From contig NZ_BGZH01000003.1 in NCBI RefSeq assembly GCF_009617755.1, positions 186,001-250,000 of the forward strand: a stretch of DNA of 64,000 nucleotides, given 5' to 3'. Made by a program: the position numbers and the translations under genes. Position 1 is the stretch's first letter; every line of letters starts with the position of its first letter. The notes below the pieces were generated by a model. It did no database searches and was not told the DNA's origin. It worked only from the letters and a program-made list of their open reading frames with translations. Below are positions 57,200 to 64,000 of this stretch, piece by piece. This DNA is from Marinobacter salsuginis. Lineage in GTDB: Bacteria > Pseudomonadota > Gammaproteobacteria > Pseudomonadales > Oleiphilaceae.

Positions 57200-60037
57200 T
57201 CAAATTTCAAACGCGTCGTTAACCAGTTTCTTCTGCTCTTCAATGTGGACCGACATATGGCCACAGGCAGGAGCAGCCGAAGCGTCACGACCGGCATACT
57301 GAAGGTACAGCTTGGGATTCAGGCGGTGCAGCGCATTACGCATGTGATGCTGGCTGCAATACCAGGCACCCTGGTTCATCGGCTCTTCCTGACACCAGAC
57401 AACGTGCTTGAGCTTGGTGTACTCGCTCAGGAGCTCGTCAAGGTCGTCTCCGGGGAAAGGATACAGCTGTTCGATCCGGACAATGGCGACGTCTTCACGC
57501 TCGTCCGACTTCTTCTTCTCGAGCAGATCAAAATAGACCTTGCCGGAACACAGGATCAGACGGGTGACTTTCTTCGGATCGGACGGCTCTTTCTCAGGCA
57601 GCACGGTCTTGAAGGTACCGGTGGTCAGATCGTCAAGATCGGACGTCGCTTCCTTGTGCCGCAGCAGACTCTTGGGCGTGATGGCAACCAGAGGCTTGCG
57701 CAGCGGGCGCTTCACCTGGCGACGCAGCATATGGAATACCTGCGACGGCGTGGTCGGCACGCAGACCTGGATATTATGTTCGGCGCTCAGCTGCAGGAAA
57801 CGCTCGAGGCGTGCAGAGCTATGCTCCGGCCCCTGCCCTTCGTAGCCATGAGGCAGCAGCAGGGTCAGGCCACAGAGGCGCCCCCACTTGTGCTCACCAC
57901 TGGTCAGGAACTGATCGATCACGACCTGGGCACCGTTGGCGAAGTCGCCAAACTGTGCTTCCCAGACCACAAGGCCATCAGGCGCCGTGGTCGCATAACC
58001 GTACTCGAACGCCATAACGGCTTCTTCCGAGAGCAGCGAGTCGTAAATTTCGAATTTCGGCTGGTCTTCCGACAATTGCTCAAGGGCAATATGAGTCGAG
58101 CCGTCTTTCTGGTTGTGCAGAACCGCGTGGCGATGCGAGAAGGTGCCGCGGCCAACATCCTGGCCGGTAATGCGGATCGGATGCCCTTCGTTGAGCAACG
58201 TCGCATAGGCCATGACTTCACCGTAGCCCCAGTTGATCGGCAGGGCGCCGGCGGTCATTTTCTCGCGGTCGGACACAATCTTGGAGACCTGGCGCTGGAT
58301 ACTGAAACCTTCAGGGACCGAGGTCAGTTTCTTGCCCAGCTTCTGGATGGTCTTCAGCGCAACGCTGGACTTGCACTTGGCCGTCCACTCGTGGCCCAGG
58401 TACGGTGTCCAGTCTACGTAGAGCTCCTTGTTGGGCTCCTTGACCAGGGATTTGACCACGTGCTCGCCATTGTCCAGGGCGTCACGGTAGTCGTTCTCCA
58501 TCTGCTTGGCTTCTTCCTCGGTGATAACACCGGCTTCCACCAGTTGGTCAACGTACAGGTTGCGAGTGGTCTTCAGCTTACGGATCTTCTCGTACATGAC
58601 CGGCTGGGTTGCGGCCGGCTCATCCGCCTCGTTGTGACCACGACGACGATAGCAGACCAGATCGATCACCACGTCGTTCTTGAATTCGTTGCGGTAGTCC
58701 ATGGCCATCTGGGTCACGAACATGACCGCTTCAGGGTCGTCCGCATTCACATGCAGGATTGGCGCCTGAATCATCTTGGCCACGTCGGTGCAGTACTCCG
58801 TGGACCGCGCATCTTCCTGCTTGCTGGTGGTGAAACCAACCTGGTTGTTGATAACAATATGAATGGTGCCACCAACGCCAAACCCACGGGTCTGGGACAT
58901 CTGGAAGGTTTCCATCACAACGCCCTGGCCGGCAAACGCCGCGTCACCGTGCATGATGATTGGCACTACCTTGCTGCCATCCTCGTCGTTGCGACGGGTC
59001 TGGCGGGCCCGAACGGAGCCTTCAACCACCGGCGAAACGATTTCCAGGTGCGACGGGTTGAAAGCCATCGCCAGGTGCACTTCGCCACCTGGTGTCATCA
59101 CGTTGGATGAGAAGCCCTGGTGGTACTTCACGTCACCTGAACCGGAATCGGCCAGTTTCTTGCCTTCAAACTCGTCGAAGAGTTCTCTCGGATTCTTGCC
59201 CAGAGTGTTGACCAGGACGTTCAGGCGACCACGGTGCGCCATACCCAGAACGATTTCCTTGGCGCCGTAGGAACCGGCACGCTGGATCAGCTCGTCCAGA
59301 CAGGGAATGAGACTTTCGCCACCCTCAAGACCAAAGCGTTTCACACCCGGATAACGGGAACCCAGGTACTTTTCGAGACCTTCGGCAGCCGTCAGTCGCT
59401 CAAGGATGTGCTTACGGGTGTTGTCCTCGTATGCGGGACGTGAACGAACCGGCTCCATGCGTTGCTGGAACCAGCGCTTGATGCGGGTATCGACAACGTG
59501 CATGTATTCAGCGCCAATGCTTTCGCAGTAGGTCTGGCGCAAACCATCGACAATATCTCCGAGCTTCATGGTCTCGGAGCCGAGGTTCAGTGAGCCGGTC
59601 TGGAACTCGAGGTCACGGTCAGAGTCGGACAGTTCATGGAATTCGGGATCGAGGTCTTCAACCTTGGGACGTTGCCAAACACCGAGCGGGTCCAGCTTCG
59701 CTTCCTGATGGCCGCGGAAGCGGTAGGCGTTAATCAGCTGGAGAACGCGAATCTGCTTCTTGTCCGCATCCGACGTTGCACTGGCGGGAACGCCGCCACT
59801 GGCAAGAAAGCGCTGGTTACGGGAGATGTGTTCGAACTGTTCGCGGATGGAAGAGTGGACAATGTCACGGCCTTTATAGCCATCGACACTGGGGAGTTTG
59901 TCGAAATAGCTGCGCCACTCTTCGGGAACGGCATTGGGGTCTGTCAGGTAGGTTTCAAAAAGCTGTTCAACATAGGCGAGATTTCCACCCTGAAGGTGGG
60001 AAGTCTGCCATAACTGCTCCATTATGCTTTCGTGCAT
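57200..60037 (-). CDS. sucA: 2-Oxoglutarate dehydrogenase E1 subunit
   Basis: A 945-residue thiamine diphosphate enzyme. The start MHESIMEQLWQTSHLQGGN is the conserved N-terminus. Thiamine-site stretches are HGDAAFAGQGVVMETFQMS and GTIHIVINNQVGFTTSK. It decarboxylates 2-oxoglutarate. Preceded by a 312-base leader after sdhB that carries a 12-bp stem-loop (60271-60298), so it may be separately tuned from sdh. Confidence 0.97.
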   Translation of the reverse strand: MHESIMEQLWQTSHLQGGNLAYVEQLFETYLTDPNAVPEEWRSYFDKLPSVDGYKGRDIVHSSIREQFEHISRNQRFLASGGVPASATSDADKKQIRVLQLINAYRFRGHQEAKLDPLGVWQRPKVEDLDPEFHELSDSDRDLEFQTGSLNLGSETMKLGDIVDGLRQTYCESIGAEYMHVVDTRIKRWFQQRMEPVRSRPAYEDNTRKHILERLTAAEGLEKYLGSRYPGVKRFGLEGGESLIPCLDELIQRAGSYGAKEIVLGMAHRGRLNVLVNTLGKNPRELFDEFEGKKLADSGSGDVKYHQGFSSNVMTPGGEVHLAMAFNPSHLEIVSPVVEGSVRARQTRRNDEDGSKVVPIIMHGDAAFAGQGVVMETFQMSQTRGFGVGGTIHIVINNQVGFTTSKQEDARSTEYCTDVAKMIQAPILHVNADDPEAVMFVTQMAMDYRNEFKNDVVIDLVCYRRRGHNEADEPAATQPVMYEKIRKLKTTRNLYVDQLVEAGVITEEEAKQMENDYRDALDNGEHVVKSLVKEPNKELYVDWTPYLGHEWTAKCKSSVALKTIQKLGKKLTSVPEGFSIQRQVSKIVSDREKMTAGALPINWGYGEVMAYATLLNEGHPIRITGQDVGRGTFSHRHAVLHNQKDGSTHIALEQLSEDQPKFEIYDSLLSEEAVMAFEYGYATTAPDGLVVWEAQFGDFANGAQVVIDQFLTSGEHKWGRLCGLTLLLPHGYEGQGPEHSSARLERFLQLSAEHNIQVCVPTTPSQVFHMLRRQVKRPLRKPLVAITPKSLLRHKEATSDLDDLTTGTFKTVLPEKEPSDPKKVTRLILCSGKVYFDLLEKKKSDEREDVAIVRIEQLYPFPGDDLDELLSEYTKLKHVVWCQEEPMNQGAWYCSQHHMRNALHRLNPKLYLQYAGRDASAAPACGHMSVHIEEQKKLVNDAFEI

Positions 60038-60270
60038 CTTGAATAGCTCACCTTGGGCTGGTGCGGGGAGCCCGATATGGTCGGCCAGGGGTATATCTCA
60101 GTCAATACGGGTTTTTACGGGATCGACTTTGGCCACCACACCCGACATGGATGTTTTCCATTCCCCGGTGGTTTTTGTACTCAGCAAAACAGGGAGAAAA
60201 CTTTATAAGTTCCCGCCACGGCTTGCGTAGTGTGCACCCGGGTAAGACTTTTGACTATAAGCCTTTGGTT

Positions 60271-60298
60271 GAAGGCCCCGCAAACTTGCGAGGCCTTC
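60271..60298 (-). promoter_or_regulatory. Stem-loop in the sdhB-sucA gap
   Basis: On the minus strand GAAGGCCTCGCA and TGCGGGGCCTTC pair around a short loop with one G-T wobble, a stem of about 12 bp. No T run follows. The gap 60038-60349 otherwise shows no gene; a sucA promoter must lie in it or transcription runs through from sdh. Confidence 0.6.
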
Positions 60299-60349
60299 CG
60301 GGTACTAACCTGATCAGAACAGTATAGCGTCTGTCGCAAATCCTGCTGC

Positions 60350-61054
60350 TTAAGTCGCCCTTTGCAGCAGAAGATTCCGAATGTGGCCGATAGCCCTTGT
60401 GGGATTCAGACCTTTCGGGCAGACACTGACACAGTTCATGATGCCCCGGCAGCGGAATACACTGAACGGGTCATCAAGGCCGGCAAGTCGCTCGTCCTGG
60501 GCTGTATCCCGGCTGTCCGCCAGGAAACGGTAAGCCTGAAGCAGGCCAGCAGGACCGATAAACTTGTCCGGGTTCCACCAGAATGACGGACAGGACGTGG
60601 AACAGCAGGCACAGAGAATACACTCGTACAGGCCATCCAGCTTCTGGCGGTCTTCCGGAGACTGCAGCCGCTCGATCGCGGGAGCAGGCTTGTCGTTAAT
60701 CAGGTAAGGCATGACCTTTTCGTACTGCTTGTAGAAAAGACTCATATCTACAACCAGATCACGAATAACCGGCAGACCCGGCAGCGGACGCAGCACCAGC
60801 TTGTCGCCCTTCACCACCTGGGAGACAGGCGTAATACACGCCAGGCCGTTTTTGCCGTTCATGTTCATGCCATCAGAGCCACACACGCCCTCCCGGCAGG
60901 AACGACGGTAGGCCATTGAAGGATCCCGCTCCTTGATCAGGTTCAGCACATCAAGAACCATGAGATCCTTGCCTTCCGGAATATCAACATCCACGTCCTG
61001 CATGTAAGGCGCGTTGTCAGTCTCCGGGTTATAACGATAAAGGCTTACTAACAT
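60350..61054 (-). CDS. sdhB: Succinate dehydrogenase iron-sulfur subunit
   Basis: A 234-residue subunit. The 2Fe-2S cluster ligands are in CREGVCGSDGMNMNG. The 4Fe-4S and 3Fe-4S ligands are in CILCACCSTSCPSFWW and CRGIMNCVSVCPKGLNP. It passes electrons from SdhA to quinone. The gap to sdhA is 14 bases. Confidence 0.97.
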   Translation of the reverse strand: MLVSLYRYNPETDNAPYMQDVDVDIPEGKDLMVLDVLNLIKERDPSMAYRRSCREGVCGSDGMNMNGKNGLACITPVSQVVKGDKLVLRPLPGLPVIRDLVVDMSLFYKQYEKVMPYLINDKPAPAIERLQSPEDRQKLDGLYECILCACCSTSCPSFWWNPDKFIGPAGLLQAYRFLADSRDTAQDERLAGLDDPFSVFRCRGIMNCVSVCPKGLNPTRAIGHIRNLLLQRAT

Positions 61055-61068
61055 TTTCGGAGTCCCCC

Positions 61069-62841
61069 TTAGTAAGTCCGGACCTTCGGCTCGAACTTGT
61101 CCACCGTCTTCGGTGCAAAGTTCACATCACGCTTGCCCACGCGCTTTTCCAGCGGGAAGAACATGGAGTGCTTCAGCCAGTTCTCATCATCACGCTCGGT
61201 GTAGTCGTTCCGGGCATGAGCGCCGCGACTTTCCTTCCGCTCAAAGGCGGAAACCGCTGTAGCCAGGGCAACCTCGTAGAGGTTATCCAGCTCGAGCGCT
61301 TCGATACGGGCGGTGTTGAAGGCGTTGCTGGTATCGGCCAGCTTGGTGTTGCGAACACGCTCACCAATCGCTTCCAGCTTCTTGAGACCCTCTTCCATGC
61401 TCTTGCCGTCACGGAACACGCCGAAGTACAACTGCATGCAGTTCTGCAGATCCTTGCGGACCTCTGCAACGCTCTCGCCCTCGGTTGCGTTGTTCAGGCG
61501 GTCAAGCCGCGCCATGGCACGCTTGATATCGTCCTCACTGGCACCGTCTACCTCGAAGCCGCCGCGAAGCTGCTCTTCAATGTGCAGGCCAGCTGCGCGA
61601 CCAAACACCACCAGGTCCAGCAGAGAGTTACCACCCAGACGGTTGGCGCCGTGTACCGATACACACGCTGCCTCGCCACAGGCGAACAGCCCGGGGATTG
61701 GCTTGTCTTTTCCGTTTTCATCCTGGGTCAACGCCTGACCACCAACGTTGGTCGGAATGCCGCCCATCATGTAGTGACAGGTAGGCACGACCGGGATCGG
61801 CTCTTTGACAGGATCCACATGCGCAAAGGTGCGGGACAGCTCACAGATGCCCGGCAGGCGCAGGTTCAGGGTCTCTTCACCCAGATGATCCAGCTTCAGC
61901 AGAACGTGGTCCTTATCCGGACCGCAGCCACGACCTTCCAGAATCTCGATCACCATTGCCCGGGCTACAACGTCACGGCCCGCCAGGTCTTTCGCGTTCG
62001 GCGCATAGCGCTCCATGAAACGCTCACCCTCGGCGTTGATCAGGTAGCCACCCTCACCCCGACAACCTTCGGTCACCAGCGTTCCCGCTCCGTAAATGCC
62101 GGTCGGGTGGAACTGCCACATTTCCATGTCCTGCATCGGGAAACCGGCACGCAGTGCCATACCGATACCGTCGCCGGTGTTAATCAGCGCGTTGGTTGTT
62201 GAGGCGTAAATACGTCCCGCGCCACCGGTAGCAAGAACGGTCGCTTTGGATTTGATGTAGGCGACTTCGCCGGTCTCAACCTCAATGGCAACCACACCAA
62301 CGACCTCATCCTTACTGTTCTTGACGAGATCTACCGCGTACCACTCGTTAAGGAAGGTGGTTCCGCCCTTGATGTTGGCCTGGTACAGAGTGTGAAGCAG
62401 GGCGTGACCGGTACGGTCAGCAGCGGCACAGGTACGTGCTGCCTGAGTCGGGTTATCAGGGCCTTTGGACTGACCACCAAACGGACGCTGATAGATACGG
62501 CCCTGCTCGGTGCGCGAGAACGGAAGCCCCATGTGCTCAAGCTCGAATACCGCCTGAGGACCAACGGAACACATGTACTCGACGGCATCCTGGTCGGCAA
62601 TGTAGTCCGAGCCTTTAACCGTGTCATACATGTGCCAGCGCCAGTCGTCATTCGGATCAGCACTGGCGATCGCACAGGTGATGCCACCTTGGGCAGAGAC
62701 CGTATGAGACCGCGTCGGGAAAACCTTGGTGATACACGCGGTATTGACGCCGGACTCGGTCAACTGGAGCGCGGCACGCATGCCGGAACCGCCGCCGCCG
62801 ATAACAATTGCGTCAAAGGACATGGTCTTGATATTAGCCAT
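61069..62841 (-). CDS. sdhA: Succinate dehydrogenase flavoprotein subunit
   Basis: A 590-residue subunit. FAD site [21 protein letters not shown], the flavin-attaching His in [13 protein letters not shown], and substrate-site [21 protein letters not shown]. It oxidises succinate to fumarate. The gap to sdhD is only 3 bases. Confidence 0.97.
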   Translation of the reverse strand: MANIKTMSFDAIVIGGGGSGMRAALQLTESGVNTACITKVFPTRSHTVSAQGGITCAIASADPNDDWRWHMYDTVKGSDYIADQDAVEYMCSVGPQAVFELEHMGLPFSRTEQGRIYQRPFGGQSKGPDNPTQAARTCAAADRTGHALLHTLYQANIKGGTTFLNEWYAVDLVKNSKDEVVGVVAIEVETGEVAYIKSKATVLATGGAGRIYASTTNALINTGDGIGMALRAGFPMQDMEMWQFHPTGIYGAGTLVTEGCRGEGGYLINAEGERFMERYAPNAKDLAGRDVVARAMVIEILEGRGCGPDKDHVLLKLDHLGEETLNLRLPGICELSRTFAHVDPVKEPIPVVPTCHYMMGGIPTNVGGQALTQDENGKDKPIPGLFACGEAACVSVHGANRLGGNSLLDLVVFGRAAGLHIEEQLRGGFEVDGASEDDIKRAMARLDRLNNATEGESVAEVRKDLQNCMQLYFGVFRDGKSMEEGLKKLEAIGERVRNTKLADTSNAFNTARIEALELDNLYEVALATAVSAFERKESRGAHARNDYTERDDENWLKHSMFFPLEKRVGKRDVNFAPKTVDKFEPKVRTY

Positions 62842-62844
62842 CGA

Positions 62845-63189
62845 TTAAAGCCCCCAAAGAATCTGAATGCCCCAAACCACATAGACGAACATGGTCAGCC
62901 CACAAGCCGCCTGCACGATAAACCTGGGACCCATGGCCTTGATATAGTCGGTGGTCACCGTCCAGAGCCCCACCCAGGCGTGAGCACCGATTGAAAGCAG
63001 TGCCATAAGGGTAAAGATACGGAACCAGGTCTGGTCGAAAAGCGCACTCCAGGTTTCGTAGTTGACGTCGGAGGTCAACAGAAAGCCGAGCAGGAAAATT
63101 GTATACAAAGCAAGTACGTAGGCGGTTACCCGCTGGATCAGCCAGTCATAGACACCACTGCGACCCAGGTTCGTGACGCTGTTTACCAT
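62845..63189 (-). CDS. sdhD: Succinate dehydrogenase membrane anchor SdhD
   Basis: A 114-residue protein with three membrane helices (VYDWLIQRVTAYVLALYTIFLLGFLL, then IFTLMALLSIGAHAWVGLWTVTTDYIKA, then LTMFVYVVWGIQILWG). The middle helix holds the haem-ligand His expected in SdhD (GAHAWVGLW). It starts 7 bases inside the end of sdhC. Confidence 0.94.
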   Translation of the reverse strand: MVNSVTNLGRSGVYDWLIQRVTAYVLALYTIFLLGFLLTSDVNYETWSALFDQTWFRIFTLMALLSIGAHAWVGLWTVTTDYIKAMGPRFIVQAACGLTMFVYVVWGIQILWGL

Positions 63190-63557
63190 ACCCAGACTCC
63201 TGCCAGAACGATGAGAATGACGGAAACCACAATCGTGATCTTCGAGGCGAGGCGGCCGCTCTCGAGCTCTTCACCAATGCCCATATCCATGAACAGGTGC
63301 TTGATACCCGCAACCAGGTGGTACAACAGAGCAGACAAGATGCCCCAGATAATCAGCTTGGCAAGGAAGCTGTCCAGCAGTTCATTGACACGACTGAAGC
63401 CCTCTTCCCCCGACAGGGAAAGCTGAAGCCCGTAAAGCAGGAACGCAACACCAACAAAAATGATGATGCCGCTGATACGGTGCAATATGGACGTAATGGC
63501 TGGCAGCGGAAAATGAAACTTGCCGAGATCGAGATTTACTGGTCGTTTGCTATTCAC
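63183..63557 (-). CDS. sdhC: Succinate dehydrogenase cytochrome b556 subunit SdhC
   Basis: A 124-residue anchor with three helices. The N-terminal RPVNLDLGKFHFPLPAITSILHRISGIIIF has the SdhC signature with SILHRISG, and HLVAGIKHLFMDMG contains the expected haem His. The start codon is GTG at 63557. First gene of the sdhCDAB-sucAB-lpd-sucCD unit. Confidence 0.95.
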   Translation of the reverse strand: MNSKRPVNLDLGKFHFPLPAITSILHRISGIIIFVGVAFLLYGLQLSLSGEEGFSRVNELLDSFLAKLIIWGILSALLYHLVAGIKHLFMDMGIGEELESGRLASKITIVVSVILIVLAGVWVW

Positions 63558-63740
63558 AGCGCTCTCACACTCTCTCTTGGTTCCGCGGGACCGGAAAACC
63601 GGGTGCGGATGGTTGGTATGTAAGGATCGGCGTGCAGATACGAAACCGGCACACGATTGGCTCAGAAGGGAGATAACCTCACCGGCAAACCACTATTTAC
63701 AGGCAGCGGGAGAAGGTTTATCCCCAATTCCGGGCTAGGG

Positions 63741-63769
63741 ATTATAAGGAGTACCCTAACCAATTACAA
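63741..63769 (-). promoter_or_regulatory. Sigma-70 promoter for sdhC
   Basis: On the minus strand TTGTAA, 17 bases, TATAAT. The -10 box is a perfect match and the spacing is ideal. The expected start is near 63734, giving a leader of roughly 177 bases before sdhC. Confidence 0.75.
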
Positions 63770-63919
63770 ACCTGCAACGTCGCTCAAGCCGCGTATTTCA
63801 GGGGGTTAAGCCAGCTATAAGGATGATTGACAAATCCTTTTCCATCCCCAATCCGTTGTTATTCGGGATATCCCTGATTTACAGCGAATGTCAAATTCTG
63901 GGTTTTCCCGACTCTTCCA

Positions 63920-63947
63920 TTGACAAAAAAAGCCAACGCCCTATATT
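63920..63947 (+). promoter_or_regulatory. Sigma-70 promoter leaving the window, probably for gltA
   Basis: TTGACA, a 16-base spacer, then TATATT, reading toward the right edge. In related bacteria gltA lies divergent from sdhC, so that is the likely target, but the gene is not in the window. The rest of 63558-64000 shows no gene. Confidence 0.6.
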
Positions 63948-64000
63948 TTGCCGCCAGTTTTGCGATAATACGCGCCTTCTAGCGCATCCATAACTGTAGA

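Noticed and set aside
57245-59110. 621-residue plus-strand frame opposite sucA
   Set aside because: Shadow of a well-recognised gene; no domain or ribosome site.

Overview
The window looks like a chromosomal segment of a marine gammaproteobacterium close to Marinobacter or the pseudomonads. This is inferred from protein character and gene order: GntR-smc-zipA-ligA, cheR-cheV-flgA-flgM-flgN, trpS-scpA-scpB-rluB and sdhCDAB-sucAB-lpd-sucCD. No database search was run. No CRISPR array, insertion sequence, integrase or rRNA was seen. The only tRNA found is a tRNA-Ser(GGA).

Layout. 1-9 kb: a chemoreceptor cut by the left edge, azlCD, a two-subunit molybdenum hydroxylase, an AEC permease, a fructosamine-kinase-like protein, acylphosphatase, a GNAT acetyltransferase and a DUF938 methyltransferase. 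9-22 kb: the most distinctive block. It holds a membrane histidine kinase, an NtrC-type sigma-54 activator and a periplasmic binding protein with touching reading frames. Next come paired palindromes and a well-matched -24/-12 promoter, then an operon for a Liv-type ABC importer, an iron-type alcohol dehydrogenase, a GabD-like semialdehyde dehydrogenase, a thioesterase and a small permease. 22-24 kb: a zinc alcohol dehydrogenase divergent from an Lrp-type regulator. About 24.1-24.3 kb: a cluster of small palindromes beside tRNA-Ser. 24.5-29 kb: assorted metabolic and regulatory genes (isochorismatase fold, bicupin, NhaR-like regulator, flavin reductase, MFS). 29-33 kb: chemotaxis and flagellar export genes. 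33-43 kb: cyclophilin, mnmC, a CBS protein, a large Calx-beta-like lipoprotein, ligA and zipA. 43-52 kb: smc and its GntR partner, a diguanylate cyclase, rluB, scpB, scpA and trpS. 52-63.6 kb: the second half of the TCA cycle. The last bases carry divergent promoters, one for sdh and one leaving the window.

How the parts fit. The 9-22 kb block reads as sensing, transcriptional activation, uptake, oxidation to a semialdehyde, and oxidation to an acid. The aldehyde dehydrogenase is strongly GabD-like, so the best guess for the substrate is 4-hydroxybutyrate, or a related short omega-hydroxy acid or diol, entering the TCA cycle as succinate. The sigma-54 elements and gene order are visible in the sequence; the substrate is inference. 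Smc, ScpA and ScpB, the three condensin subunits, are all encoded within 8 kb.
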